Shown: positions 20,887 through 29,955, counted from the stretch's first letter. The stretch: DNA of 64,000 bases from Silanimonas sp. (GCF_027530345.1 NZ_JAPZQK010000018.1:233120-297119), one strand, 5' to 3'. The notes: a model not told the origin generated them from the letters alone. Numbers and translations: made by a program.

Positions 20887-20889
20887 ACT
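20884..20889 (+). promoter_or_regulatory. -10-like TAGACT exactly 6 nt before the VanY-like ATG
   Basis: TAGACT, then GCGCCC, then ATG at 20896. The hexamer overlaps the stop codon of the Arc-like gene. The spacing predicts transcription from the A of the start codon, so a leaderless mRNA. No Shine-Dalgarno is present and no -35 is convincing. Confidence 0.45.
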
Positions 20890-20895
20890 GCGCCC

Positions 20896-21708
20896 ATGCG
20901 CGCCCTGCCCCGCTTCCTCGTCAATACCCCCGAGATCGAGCTCTGGCCGGCCTCGCTGTGCCGGGCCAAGGCGAACGCGGCTGCGCGCTGCCTCGCCGCC
21001 TCCGGCATCGTGCTTAGGCGCAAGCGCGACGGTCGTTTCCTCGCGGCACTCGGCCCGGAGGGACTCGTCCCACTGGTGCCTGCCCTTTGGCGCGAACCGG
21101 GCCTCGAAGCCGCCATCGCCGCGACGGCGGTGCTCGATGCGCGCGATCCGGCGGCATCGATCGGCGCGCGGGGCACGCTGCCCGGCGATGCGGTGCACGA
21201 GGACAACGCGGCGATGGGGCTCGCAGTGGACTACGCCGAGAGCAGCGGCCTTCCCTTCCACGAAGAACCGCGGCTGCTCGCCTTCGCCGGACGCGATCGC
21301 TGGCAGCGCGCCCTGTGGCTGCTCCCTCCCGCTTCGCGGGCGTGGATCGCGATGCGCGACGCGGCGCGGCTGGACGGCATCGTCCTCGAGGCGATTTCCG
21401 GCTTCCGCAGCCACGCCTACCAGCGCGGCATCTTCGAAAGGAAATTCACCCGCGGGCTGACGCTCGACGAGGTGCTGCGGGTCAACGCCGCGCCCGGGCA
21501 TTCCGAGCACCACAGCGGCCGTGCGCTCGACATCGGCACGACCGGCGAGCCGCCCGCCGAAGAGAGCTTCGAACACACGCCCGCCTTCGCCTGGCTTCAG
21601 CAGCATGCCGGACGCTTCGGTTTCGGCTTGAGCTATCCGCGCGGCAACCCGCACGGCATCACTTACGAGCCCTGGCACTGGTGCTGGCTCAACCCTGCGA
21701 GCGCTTGA
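20896..21708 (+). CDS. VanY-type D-alanyl-D-alanine carboxypeptidase-like protein
   Basis: The C-terminal half (about residues 140-270) is an LAS/VanY zinc D,D-carboxypeptidase domain. Zinc ligands are His205 and Asp212 in [10 protein letters not shown] and His261 in EPWHW, with Glu258 as catalytic base; SGFRSHAYQ carries the substrate-binding Arg/Tyr. The enzyme class trims the terminal D-Ala of peptidoglycan peptides. The first 135 residues are not from the VanY family and I do not recognise them. There is no signal peptide or membrane segment, which is odd for a peptidoglycan enzyme. The length is 270 residues. The gene ends overlap the convergent glycosylase gene by 20 bp. Confidence 0.8.
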   Translation: MRALPRFLVNTPEIELWPASLCRAKANAAARCLAASGIVLRRKRDGRFLAALGPEGLVPLVPALWREPGLEAAIAATAVLDARDPAASIGARGTLPGDAVHEDNAAMGLAVDYAESSGLPFHEEPRLLAFAGRDRWQRALWLLPPASRAWIAMRDAARLDGIVLEAISGFRSHAYQRGIFERKFTRGLTLDEVLRVNAAPGHSEHHSGRALDIGTTGEPPAEESFEHTPAFAWLQQHAGRFGFGLSYPRGNPHGITYEPWHWCWLNPASA

Positions 21709-22357
21709 CCTTCTTCGCCGGCTCGACCACGCCTTCGCCGTCGGCGATGCGCCACAGGTAGAGGCTGGCCAAGGTCCGGTAAGGCCCCCAGTCCGCGCCA
21801 CGCGCCAACAAGGCCTTCGGCGTCGGCGCAACCTCGAGGCCATCAAGCACCTGGGCGCCCTTGCGCACGCCGAGGTCATCCACCGGCAGCACGTCGGGAC
21901 GGCCAAGGCGGAAGATCAGCAGCATCTCGACAGTCCAGCGGCCAATGCCGCGCACCGCGGTGAGCCGCTCGATCAGGGTCGCGTCGTCCACCTTGGGCAG
22001 AGCGCGAGCGGCCGGCACCTCGCCGGCCTCGGCGCGACGGCAGAGGTCGCGCAGGGCCAGCACCTTGTTTCCCGACACCCCGCAGGCGCGCAGCGCCGCG
22101 TCATCCAGCCGGGCCAAGGCCACCGGCACCAGTTTGCGCGAGCCCGCGGCCGCTTCCACGCGCGAAACGATCGTCGCCGCGGCCTTGCCGGAAAGCTGTT
22201 GGTAAAGGATCGAACGCGACAGCGCGTCGACGGTGTCGAACGGCTTGCGCCAGCCCTCCATCTCTAGCGGGCCGATGCGCTTCATCCACTTCCCCAGCGC
22301 GCGATCACGCTTGGCGAGATGGGCGGTTGCCTCTTCGAGATCGAAACCACGGGCCAT
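21689..22357 (-). CDS. AlkA-like DNA-3-methyladenine glycosylase (HhH-GPD family)
   Basis: The helix-hairpin-helix LTAVRGIGRWTVEML and the following aspartate in VLPVDDLGVRKG are the HhH-GPD signature of base-excision glycosylases. The ILYQQLSGKAA segment is characteristic of the AlkA/Mag1 branch, which removes alkylated bases such as 3-methyladenine. The 222 residues match the compact one-domain members rather than E. coli AlkA, which has an extra N-terminal domain. A GGAGG ribosome site precedes the ATG. It is convergent with the VanY-like gene. Confidence 0.88.
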   Translation of the reverse strand: MARGFDLEEATAHLAKRDRALGKWMKRIGPLEMEGWRKPFDTVDALSRSILYQQLSGKAAATIVSRVEAAAGSRKLVPVALARLDDAALRACGVSGNKVLALRDLCRRAEAGEVPAARALPKVDDATLIERLTAVRGIGRWTVEMLLIFRLGRPDVLPVDDLGVRKGAQVLDGLEVAPTPKALLARGADWGPYRTLASLYLWRIADGEGVVEPAKKVKRSQG

Positions 22358-22369
22358 GGCGCGCCTCCG

Positions 22370-23290
22370 TCAGGGAGCGCCGAGCGTGCCACGGTCCGCC
22401 CAGAGCGGGGCGGCAACGTCCTCCGGCAGGCGGAACTCGCGGCCCTGGTACCACGCGGACGCTTCGTCCGGCGCCGCGATCACACGCGCCCAGGTCGCCT
22501 CGCCTTCGCGCCAGACGGCCAAGGCGTACGTCAGGCTGCCCTCGCCTTCAAGGCGCAGCAGGCGCGTTGGCTCGGCGCTGCCTGCCGCGCGCAGATCAAG
22601 CTGCCGCGGGGCAGCAAGCGCCGAGGCCAGCGCATCCGCGTCCGGGGTCAGGGCGATGATCGCGCCTTCAGGGCGGAAGCCGCCCTCGCCGGGCACGAGC
22701 CGCAGCGCGTCCGCGCCCGGATCCTCCACCACCACCGCGGTCACGCGTTCGATCGGAATCCGCCAGAGCTGCGGGTCGAACCATTCCGAGACGCGCGCGG
22801 GCAGGCGCAGCGTGGCCGCACTCAGGCAACTGTGCGGTGCACCTTCGACGCGCACGTAGGTGCCACCGCGGGCCTGCGGGTACCCGACGACGACCGCCAT
22901 CTCGCGACCGTCGACGATGAAGCTCAATCCGCCGGTCGGCCGCGCGAAGGCGCCATCCGGCGATACGCCCGCGGCCGCGGGCCAAGCCACGCCGATGCGC
23001 TCGAATCGCGCCGGATCGGCCGTCCTCGCCTCGTCGCAGCGCGCATTGGCCAGACCCAGCAGCAGCGGTTGCAGCCAGCGGCGATCGGCACGCCATGCGG
23101 CGTCGCGGATGCGCCATTCCTCGCCTTCGCGTTCGAACACCAGCGAGGCGTCGCCCTGCTGCAGCCGCACTTCGGCGAGGGCCGGCAGCGCCTCCGCCAA
23201 TCCGGGCACGAGGGGCGCCGGAGGAGGCGCTTCGCGCGAACACGCCGACAGCACCAGCAGCGCCAGCGCGGACAGCGCCGGGCCGCGCAT
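22370..23290 (-). CDS. DUF4340-like lipoprotein of the GldFG-type ABC cluster
   Basis: An N-terminal lipobox (LVLSAC at about residue 18) predicts a lipoprotein; the rest is a periplasmic beta-rich region with the character of DUF4340 proteins, which accompany GldF/GldG-like ABC genes. The start is the ATG at 23290, overlapping the GldG-like stop (ATGA). The length is 306 residues. Function is unknown; by position it is an accessory of the same transporter. Its stop is 12 bp from the glycosylase start. Confidence 0.72.
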   Translation of the reverse strand: MRGPALSALALLVLSACSREAPPPAPLVPGLAEALPALAEVRLQQGDASLVFEREGEEWRIRDAAWRADRRWLQPLLLGLANARCDEARTADPARFERIGVAWPAAAGVSPDGAFARPTGGLSFIVDGREMAVVVGYPQARGGTYVRVEGAPHSCLSAATLRLPARVSEWFDPQLWRIPIERVTAVVVEDPGADALRLVPGEGGFRPEGAIIALTPDADALASALAAPRQLDLRAAGSAEPTRLLRLEGEGSLTYALAVWREGEATWARVIAAPDEASAWYQGREFRLPEDVAAPLWADRGTLGAP

Positions 23291-25134
23291 CACGCGGCGG
23301 GGCGACGCCGGCGCTGCAACCGCCACAGGCCGCCGATCAGGAACAGGAAGGCCACGAAGGCCGGCACCAGCACGATGTTCACCACGCGCAGGGTCATCGA
23401 CAGCGCGTCGATGTCGGCATTGAGCTGGCGCTGCACTTCGCGGAGCTGCAGGCGGACGTCGATCTTCTCCTGCTGGAAGCGCTCAAGCTCGGCCTGCTGT
23501 TCGGCGCCCAGCGCCGGTGCGCCGTCCTCGCCGCGTTGCAGTTCGCCGAGCTGCTGTTCGAGCTCCGAGAGCCGCTGCTGCAGCGCACGCTCGGTCTGCA
23601 GGAACTGCTGCTCGGCGCTGCGGCGCAGGGCCTGCACGCGATGGAAGGGACGGCTGGCGACGGCGCGGGTACGGAGACCGATCAGACCCGCCTGCCCGCT
23701 CAGGTTCTCGACCGCGTTGTAGACGAGATCCCCGTTGTTGGCGAAGGGCTCGCTGAAGCCACCCGGCCCAGGCGCCACGTTCACCCAGAACGGGTCAGCC
23801 AACAGGTCGGTGTCGGCGACCAGGATGAGCTGCAGGTCGCTGGCGCTGGCCGCGAGGTGCCCATCGCCGCCGCGCTGCGGGAAGGCCGTCGCGGCCGGGC
23901 CGCTGACGCGCGCGGCAATCGTGCGAGCCCCACCATTGGCGCGGAACTCGCGCAGCAGGTTCGACGGCGTCGCACTCACCGTGCCGAGCATCGAGGTCGG
24001 CAGCTCACCGCTCTGGTCGGAACTCGAGAGCAGCGGCTCGAAGCGGGTCGTCGCCGCGTCGCGCGGCCGCAGCACGCCCGCGGTGGAGAGATTGATCAGC
24101 TCCATCTGCGCGGTGACGATGTCGGTGCTCGACAGCGCCTCGGCGTCCAGGCCAAGCAGCGTGATCAGCGGCTCGTTGGCCCCGCCTTCGCTCGTCTGCA
24201 CCGACAGCGCGGAGCCGGGGTCGGCCACCACCTGCGTCGGATCGAAATCCACGCCCCATGCGGCGAGCAGCGGCCCGAGGTCGGAGGCACGCGCGCCACC
24301 GACATTGCCACCGAGCGGATCGTCGGGGGCGGCGTTCTCCGCGTCCGGATCGACGAACGCCAGCACTCGGCCGCCGCGCAGGGCGAACTGGTCGATGGCG
24401 TAGAGGCTGTCATCGGACAACCCGGCCGGATGCACCAGCATCAGCAGGTCGACGTCCGCATCGATCGCGGTGAAATCCGGCTGGAGCCGGCGCAGTTCGA
24501 AGAGTTCGCGCAGCTGCTGGTCGACCACCCAACCCGGCGACGGCGAGCCCGTGGCCGGATCGAACTCGGGGGCCATCGGCAGGCCACTGAACAGCGCCAC
24601 CACGGGGCGCTCTTCGACCGTCAGCGCCGACACCAGCTTCGCGAGGTTGTACTCGAGGAAGGCCTCGCGCTCGGCCTGCAGGAACGGGATCGGCAGTTCG
24701 CCATCGGTACTGTTGCTGCCGACGATGCCGAAGAAGAAGTTGCCTCCGGTCGGCAGCGGCACCGCGGTGAGCCCCTGCGCGACGGCGAGGTCTTCCTGCT
24801 CGGAGTACGGCTCCGGGTCGATGACCTCGACGACGAGGCGGCCCTTCGAGCGCGCGGCCATCTCCTGCAGCAGTTCGCGCACGCGCTGCGCATACGCGCG
24901 CACCTGCGGAAAGTCGTCGGCGGAGCGCTCCGAGAAGTACAGGCGGAGCGTCACCGGCTCCTCGATGCCTTCGAGCAGGGCGATGGTGGCCGGCGAGAGC
25001 GTGTGCTCCTGGTTCGCCGTGAGGTCGATGCGGGCACCGCGCAGCAGCACGGACGACAGCCCGACCAGGGCGAGGAAGGCCAGGGCCAGCAGCGGAAGCG
25101 CCCAGGCGGAGCGGCGGAGGGATGCGATGGCCAT
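23290..25134 (-). CDS. GldG-like ABC auxiliary membrane protein
   Basis: The 614 residues have one N-terminal and one C-terminal transmembrane segment enclosing a large periplasmic domain of the ABC_transp_aux/GldG type (INLTANQEHTLS-like opening RIDLTANQEHTLSP, then LRLYFS). A coiled coil (about residues 520-580, glutamine/glutamate-rich) precedes the last membrane helix. In Bacteroidetes GldA/F/G is linked to gliding motility and secretion, while similar modules in Proteobacteria have no settled role. The gene is 3 bp from the permease gene and overlaps the lipoprotein gene. Confidence 0.85.
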   Translation of the reverse strand: MAIASLRRSAWALPLLALAFLALVGLSSVLLRGARIDLTANQEHTLSPATIALLEGIEEPVTLRLYFSERSADDFPQVRAYAQRVRELLQEMAARSKGRLVVEVIDPEPYSEQEDLAVAQGLTAVPLPTGGNFFFGIVGSNSTDGELPIPFLQAEREAFLEYNLAKLVSALTVEERPVVALFSGLPMAPEFDPATGSPSPGWVVDQQLRELFELRRLQPDFTAIDADVDLLMLVHPAGLSDDSLYAIDQFALRGGRVLAFVDPDAENAAPDDPLGGNVGGARASDLGPLLAAWGVDFDPTQVVADPGSALSVQTSEGGANEPLITLLGLDAEALSSTDIVTAQMELINLSTAGVLRPRDAATTRFEPLLSSSDQSGELPTSMLGTVSATPSNLLREFRANGGARTIAARVSGPAATAFPQRGGDGHLAASASDLQLILVADTDLLADPFWVNVAPGPGGFSEPFANNGDLVYNAVENLSGQAGLIGLRTRAVASRPFHRVQALRRSAEQQFLQTERALQQRLSELEQQLGELQRGEDGAPALGAEQQAELERFQQEKIDVRLQLREVQRQLNADIDALSMTLRVVNIVLVPAFVAFLFLIGGLWRLQRRRRPAA

Positions 25135-25137
25135 GCG

Positions 25138-25872
25138 TCAGCCCGCCTTCTTGGCGTCGAGGATCAGCACCGTCGCGCACAGCCAGGCGGCGATCGACAG
25201 CAGGAAGAACAGCACATCGCGCAAGTCGAGCACGCCGCGCTGGATGGACTGCACGTGGGTGAGGAAGCTCAGCGCGGCCACCGCGTCGATCACGTCGCGC
25301 GGCGCCCAGCCCTGCACGGCGTCCTGCACCAGCGGGTGTCCGGCGAGCATCAGCGCGAAGCACACCACCACCGTGACCACGAAGGCCACGACCTGGTTGC
25401 GCGTCAGTGCCGAGAGGGCGCTACCGACGGCGAGCATCGCGCCCGAGAGCAGCCAGCTGCCGAGGTAGCTCGCGACAATGACACCGTGGTCCGGATCGCC
25501 CAGCCAGCTGACCGTCCACCACATCGGCGCGGTGAGCACCAGGGCGATGCCCAGCAGGGCCCAGCCGGCGAGGAACTTGCCCAGCACCGCCTGCCACGGC
25601 GTGATCGGCAAGGTGAGCAGCAGTTCGAGCGTGCCGCTCTTGCGCTCCTCAGCCCAAAGCCGCATGCCCACCGCGGGCACGAGGAACAGGTACAGCCACG
25701 GGTGGAAGGCGAAGAACGGCTGCAGGTCGGCCTGCCCGCGCTCAAAGAAGCCGCCCAGGTAGAAGGCCAGCGCCGACGACAGGGCCAGGAACAGCACGAT
25801 GAACACCGCCGCAAGCGGCGAGGCGAAATAGGCGGCGAACTCGCGCCGCGCGATGACGAGCGTGCCGTTCAT
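25138..25872 (-). CDS. GldF-like ABC-2 permease
   Basis: An ABC-2-type permease of 244 residues with six predicted transmembrane segments. It begins MNGTLVIARREFAAYFASP, the typical opening of GldF/NosY-type permeases, and contains the conserved EERKSGTLELLLTLPI cytoplasmic motif that contacts the ATPase. The start is the ATG at 25872, overlapping the ATPase stop (ATGA). It should form the membrane channel with the ATPase upstream and the GldG-like subunit downstream. The substrate is unknown. Confidence 0.88.
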   Translation of the reverse strand: MNGTLVIARREFAAYFASPLAAVFIVLFLALSSALAFYLGGFFERGQADLQPFFAFHPWLYLFLVPAVGMRLWAEERKSGTLELLLTLPITPWQAVLGKFLAGWALLGIALVLTAPMWWTVSWLGDPDHGVIVASYLGSWLLSGAMLAVGSALSALTRNQVVAFVVTVVVCFALMLAGHPLVQDAVQGWAPRDVIDAVAALSFLTHVQSIQRGVLDLRDVLFFLLSIAAWLCATVLILDAKKAG

Positions 25873-26801
25873 ACGGCGGCTCCGGCATCGGCCGTCAGGC
25901 TGCGGAACACCTCGTCGAGGCGACCCCGCTCGACGCGGAGGTCGGACCACGCCACGCGACGTTCGTCGAGTCGCCGCGTCACAACGTCGGAAGACACGCC
26001 GCCGCCACGGACGAACAGCACCACCCGCCCCTCGCGGGCGTCCACGGTCGTCGCCGCGGCCGGCACCAGGCCATCCAGCGCCGCCACCGCGGCCACGCTG
26101 TCCGGCGCAGCGAAGGACAGCGCACCGTGCCAACGCGAGAGCGCCAACAGTTCCGCGGGCGTGTGGTCCGCACGCAAACGGCCGGCCGCGATCACCACGG
26201 CGCGCGTGGCGATGGCCTCCACCTCTTCCAGCAGGTGCGTGGAAAGCATGATCGTGCGCTCGCGCGCCAGTTCGTTGATGAGGCCGCGGACCTCGTGCTT
26301 CTGGTTCGGATCGAGGCCGTCGGTGGGCTCGTCGAGCAACAGCACCGGCGGGTCGTGGAGGATGGCCGCGGCGAATCCCACGCGGCGACGGAAGCCCTTC
26401 GACAGCGTGTCGAGCGGCTGCCGGCGCACGGCGCCCAGTTGCAGGCGATCGGTGGCGAAGGCGAGGCGCTGCTGGCGGTGTGCTCCGGCTAGGCCACGCA
26501 CGTCGGCGATGAAGCCGAGGAAATCGGCCACTTCCATTTCGCCGTAGCCCGGCGCGCCTTCCGGCAGGTAGCCCAAGGCGCGGCGTGCGGCAAGGCCGTC
26601 GGCGACGACGTCATGTCCCGCCACGCGCACGCGGCCCGCGTCGGGCGCGAGGAAGCCAGCGATCATCTTCATCGTCGTCGACTTGCCGGCGCCATTCGGC
26701 CCCAGCAGGGCCACGACCTCACCCGGCTGCACGGAGAACCGCAGGTCCTCGACGGCCGTCAGCGCCGCGAAGCGCTTGGTCAGTCCTTCCACTTCGATCA
26801 T
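25869..26801 (-). CDS. ABC transporter ATP-binding protein (GldA-like)
   Basis: The Walker A is GPNGAGKST, the signature motif reads LSKGFRRRVG (the LSKGF variant typical of GldA/CcmA-type ATPases), and the Walker B is VLLLDEPTDGLDP, with switch His in STHLL. I start at the ATG at 26801 (MIEVEGLTKRFA); an upstream in-frame ATG at 26867 adds a non-conserved peptide. The length is 310 residues, with a C-terminal DUF4162-like extension. It is the first gene of a four-gene operon with permease, GldG-like protein and lipoprotein, joined by overlaps of 4 bp or gaps of 3 bp. Confidence 0.92.
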   Translation of the reverse strand: MIEVEGLTKRFAALTAVEDLRFSVQPGEVVALLGPNGAGKSTTMKMIAGFLAPDAGRVRVAGHDVVADGLAARRALGYLPEGAPGYGEMEVADFLGFIADVRGLAGAHRQQRLAFATDRLQLGAVRRQPLDTLSKGFRRRVGFAAAILHDPPVLLLDEPTDGLDPNQKHEVRGLINELARERTIMLSTHLLEEVEAIATRAVVIAAGRLRADHTPAELLALSRWHGALSFAAPDSVAAVAALDGLVPAAATTVDAREGRVVLFVRGGGVSSDVVTRRLDERRVAWSDLRVERGRLDEVFRSLTADAGAAV

Positions 26802-26881
26802 GTCGGGTTCCGGCTCGGCACCGCAGTTCGGCGCGCCTTGGAGCGCGGGGGCGACGACAAGTTCCACGCCCCCGCAAACGA

Positions 26882-26905
26882 CGAGGCGGGCCTCGGCCCG
26901 CCTCG
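26882..26905 (-). terminator. Strong hairpin after the SRPBCC gene
   Basis: Arms 26882-26891 (CGAGGCGGGC) and 26896-26905 (GCCCGCCTCG) pair perfectly over 10 bp with a 4-base loop, starting 6 bp after the SRPBCC stop. On the minus strand TCGTTTGCG follows, a weak T-run. It is a likely terminator that separates this gene from the ABC operon. Confidence 0.6.
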
Positions 26906-26911
26906 CTACGC

Positions 26912-28027
26912 TTACTGGGCCTCGGGGGCCTTCAATGGCAGGAAGGCCTGGAACTCGGCTTCCGGGCTGAGGATCTCCGGGATATCGACGGTGTAGTCGT
27001 CGAAGCCTTGGCTGGCATTGTCGAGCGGGTAGCCGCGGACGATCGCCCAGGCGCGCAGGGTGTCACGAACCCGCTGCAGGCCCGGCGCCGGGCCGACCCA
27101 CTTGGTGTTCGCCGCCTTCAGCGGGGCTTCCTGCGACAGCACGACCTTGTTGCCGTCGCCGGCGATGGTGGCTTCGAGGACCGGCAGCTCGGCGACCGTG
27201 GCGGCGCGCGAGGAGCCTTCCGGAGCGTCCTTCGCACGGACCGGCAGCAGCATGATGAAGGAGTAGGCCTCCGACGTGCGGTCGACGGTGACGATGCGCA
27301 GCGGACCGTCCTTGGCGAAGCCGCTGGCCTCGATGACGCGGTCCATCCACGCCAGCTGGTTGGTCATGGAGACGGCGACGCCGTCGTCGCGGAGCGGGGC
27401 TTCGACGTCGACGCGCAGCGCGTTCATGGCCGGAACGTCGACGAGCTGCAGCGGGTGCTTGTAGATGGTGTAGTCGACGCGCGGCACGCTGGCCAGCGCA
27501 TTCGAGAGGACCTTCAAGCCGTTCTGGACGCGCTTGCCGGCGCTGCTCGACATGTACATGCCGGCGTAGCGCCCAACGAGGTTGAAGCCGTACTCGACGC
27601 GGTACCGCTGGGTGATCTTCACGTTGCGCTGGCTGCGACCCGAGCGCTCGAACGTGAAGCGCATGGTCTTGTTCTCACCCATGGCGTTGTCGGTCACGTT
27701 GAAGACGATCTTCTCGCCCGGCACGCTCTCGGTGATTTCCCAGCTGCCCGAACCGACCGTCCGGTCGTTCGACGTGTATTCGAGCTTGGCGCCGACGCCC
27801 GAAGCAGGGCCGCTCAGGGTGAACTTCACGTTCGGGTCGCGCAGATGCAGCGTGTTCCAGTCGTTGAAGCGCTGGAAGCCGTTCAGCATGTCGAAGGCGA
27901 CATTGACGGGGCGGTTGGTTTCCACCGAGTGCGACACGCTGCGCGCCTTCGGCAGGACCAAGCCCACGGCGACGCCGAGGATGGCCACCAGAACGAACGC
28001 GACGACGAATTCAAGGAATCGAGCCAT
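26912..28027 (-). CDS. Membrane-anchored SRPBCC (START-like) domain protein
   Basis: One N-terminal transmembrane segment (about residues 5-26) is followed by a SRPBCC/polyketide-cyclase-type domain (VETNRPVNVAFDMLNGFQRFNDWN is the usual first strand-helix region) and a second, GyrI-like C-terminal region (about 180-371). SRPBCC folds bind hydrophobic ligands in a deep cavity; the ligand here is unknown. The length is 371 residues. GGAG precedes the ATG. It stands alone between the two-component operon and the ABC operon. Confidence 0.75.
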   Translation of the reverse strand: MARFLEFVVAFVLVAILGVAVGLVLPKARSVSHSVETNRPVNVAFDMLNGFQRFNDWNTLHLRDPNVKFTLSGPASGVGAKLEYTSNDRTVGSGSWEITESVPGEKIVFNVTDNAMGENKTMRFTFERSGRSQRNVKITQRYRVEYGFNLVGRYAGMYMSSSAGKRVQNGLKVLSNALASVPRVDYTIYKHPLQLVDVPAMNALRVDVEAPLRDDGVAVSMTNQLAWMDRVIEASGFAKDGPLRIVTVDRTSEAYSFIMLLPVRAKDAPEGSSRAATVAELPVLEATIAGDGNKVVLSQEAPLKAANTKWVGPAPGLQRVRDTLRAWAIVRGYPLDNASQGFDDYTVDIPEILSPEAEFQAFLPLKAPEAQ

Positions 28028-28147
28028 GCATCAAATCTCCGGGATCGGCCCCGGTCGGCACACCGCCGCCCCGGGGAGCGCCAGAGGATAGCAGCACCGT
28101 CGGGGCCGGAGTAAGCGCGGGGGCGCCCCAGGGCCCGGCCGCCCCCG

Positions 28148-28789
28148 TCACACGAGCTTCAACTCGAAGGCCTTGAGCACCGCGCGGGTGCGGTCTCGGA
28201 CGCCGAGCTTGGAGAGGATGTTGGACACGTGGTTCTTGATCGTGCCCTCGGCCACGCCCAAGGAATTGGCGATCTCCTTGTTGGAGAAGCCACCGGCCAT
28301 CAGGCGGAGGATCTCGGTCTCGCGCTCGGTGAGCGGGTCGGGCTGCTCGAGGCTGTGGAAGTCGTTCTGCAGCCCCTCCAGCCCGGAGAGCAGGCGCGCC
28401 GTCACCGCCGGCTGCACCAATGACCCCCCCTCGGCCACCGTCTGGATGGCCGACACCAGTTGGTCAAGGGATACGTCTTTCAGGAGGTAGCCCTTGGCCC
28501 CGGCCTTGATGCCCGCCAGGACCAGCTGGTCGTCGTCGAACGTGGTCAGGATGATGGTGGGTGGCAGGGCGTTCTGCGCCGCCAGCGCGCGCAGCGCTTC
28601 GAGGCCGGACATCACCGGCATGCGCATGTCCATCAGCACGACGTCCGGCTTCACGACGGGGACCTGCTCGACGGCCTGCTTGCCATCGGCCGCTTCCGCG
28701 ACCACGTCGATGGTATCGGCCAATTCCAGCAGGGAACGGACGCCCTGGCGCACCAGGGTCTGGTCGTCGACGAGCATCACTCGGATCAT
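28148..28789 (-). CDS. NarL/LuxR-type response regulator
   Basis: The receiver domain has the acidic pair Asp8/Asp9 and phospho-acceptor Asp54 (LMDMRMP), followed by Thr (ILTTFDD) and Lys (LLKD). The C-terminal LuxR-type helix-turn-helix reads LTERETEILRLMAGGFSNKEIA. Phosphorylation by the cognate kinase should drive dimerisation and DNA binding. The length is 213 residues. The start overlaps the kinase stop (ATGA), so the two are co-expressed. The LiaR/DesR-like architecture suggests envelope or membrane stress sensing, but no target is visible. Confidence 0.93.
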   Translation of the reverse strand: MIRVMLVDDQTLVRQGVRSLLELADTIDVVAEAADGKQAVEQVPVVKPDVVLMDMRMPVMSGLEALRALAAQNALPPTIILTTFDDDQLVLAGIKAGAKGYLLKDVSLDQLVSAIQTVAEGGSLVQPAVTARLLSGLEGLQNDFHSLEQPDPLTERETEILRLMAGGFSNKEIANSLGVAEGTIKNHVSNILSKLGVRDRTRAVLKAFELKLV

Positions 28790-29949
28790 GCGGAAGCCTC
28801 GAGGGGAAGGTGGATGTCGATGCTGAAGCCTTGGCCCGGCGCGGTCGAGACCTCGACGCGGCCGCCGACGGTCTTCAGGCGCTCGCGCATGCCTGAAAGC
28901 CCGTTGCCGGGGGTGAAGGCGTCGCTGCCGACGCCGTCGTCTCGGGCGGCGAGGTGCAGTTCGCGCCCTTGCCGCGCCAGCTTGAGCCAAAGGCGCTGGG
29001 CCTGCGCGTGCCGTATGGCGTTGGTGATGATTTCCTGCGCGCAGCGCACGACGACCTGCGCGCACTCGGCGTCGTCGACCGGCAGCGGGGATTCGATGTC
29101 CAGCGTGACTTCGAGGGCCGGCACGCCTTCCACCAAGGTGCGCAATGCGGCCTCGAGGTCGATGCGCTCCTCGCCACGCATGGCGCTGACGGCCTCGCGC
29201 ACGTCGGTGAGCAGCAGGCGCGCCAGCGTGTGCGCCTGCCGCACATGCTCCTGGGCCTTGCCGTCGGTCAGGTGGCCAGCGACCTCGAGGTTGAGGCTCA
29301 ACGCGGTGAGGTGGTGCCCGAGAAGGTCGTGAAGTTCGCGGGAAATGCGCAGGCGCTCGCCGACGCGTGCGCTATCGGCCAGCAGCGAACGGGTGGCCCG
29401 CAGTTCGGCGTTGAGCCGTCGCTGCTCCTCGCGGGCCTCGGCCTGCTGCTTGGCGATCAGGCCAGCCACGTAGACGAAACCCGACATGCCCATGTAAAGC
29501 ATCGACTGCAGGACGGCCTCGAGCGGGGTGAACTCGAAGGTGCGGACGAACACCGCCGTCAGCGGCAGGTGCTGCACCACCAGCCAGAGCACCCCCGGCC
29601 AGCCCGGCAACAACCAGGGCACCACGGCGGCCATGACCATCATCAGGATGGCGCCCAACGCGCTGTTCGTGAGCGCACTGACCGCGATGGCCGAAGCCGC
29701 CATGGCGAGCATCAGCACGATGGGCCAGACGCGCCCGCGCTGGTGGCCCAGCGACTGGGTGGAGAGCCAGAACGCGACGCCGAAGGCCACGTAGGCGCCG
29801 ACCGGTCCGACGAAGGCCATGGCCGGCAGGGGGCTGGAGCTGGCGTCCATCACGAACAAAGCGTTCATGACCAGGCCACTGCCCACCATCGCCCAAGTGA
29901 ACAGGCCGGCATAGCGAAGGAGCGTGGCGTGGGTCAGGCGCGGAAGCAT
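28786..29949 (-). CDS. DesK/NarX-type sensor histidine kinase
   Basis: About five transmembrane segments occupy residues 12-165. They are followed by a coiled linker, the HisKA_3 dimerisation helix with His207 (RISRELHDLLGHH), and a HATPase domain with the N box (QEIITNAIRHA), G1 (DDGVG) and G2 (GNGLSGMRERL). The sensor part is almost entirely membrane-embedded, as in kinases that sense membrane state. The length is 387 residues. Upstream, TAGGAT lies exactly 6 nt before the ATG, so the operon mRNA may be leaderless. Confidence 0.93.
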   Translation of the reverse strand: MLPRLTHATLLRYAGLFTWAMVGSGLVMNALFVMDASSSPLPAMAFVGPVGAYVAFGVAFWLSTQSLGHQRGRVWPIVLMLAMAASAIAVSALTNSALGAILMMVMAAVVPWLLPGWPGVLWLVVQHLPLTAVFVRTFEFTPLEAVLQSMLYMGMSGFVYVAGLIAKQQAEAREEQRRLNAELRATRSLLADSARVGERLRISRELHDLLGHHLTALSLNLEVAGHLTDGKAQEHVRQAHTLARLLLTDVREAVSAMRGEERIDLEAALRTLVEGVPALEVTLDIESPLPVDDAECAQVVVRCAQEIITNAIRHAQAQRLWLKLARQGRELHLAARDDGVGSDAFTPGNGLSGMRERLKTVGGRVEVSTAPGQGFSIDIHLPLEASA

Positions 29950-29955
29950 CGAGGC

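Noticed and set aside
20896..21708. VanY-like gene as vancomycin resistance
   Set aside because: No vanH, vanA/B, vanX or vanRS genes are present; stand-alone VanY-type peptidases are common in peptidoglycan metabolism.
23095..26547. Very long open frame (over 1100 codons) on the plus strand
   Set aside because: It is antisense to the four-gene ABC operon. Its translation is low-complexity Arg/Gly/His-rich with no family motif, the normal effect of high GC content on the opposite strand.
28118..28147. GC-rich inverted repeat after the response regulator as a terminator
   Set aside because: Arms of only 7 bp with a long GC-rich loop and no T-run; too weak to call with confidence.
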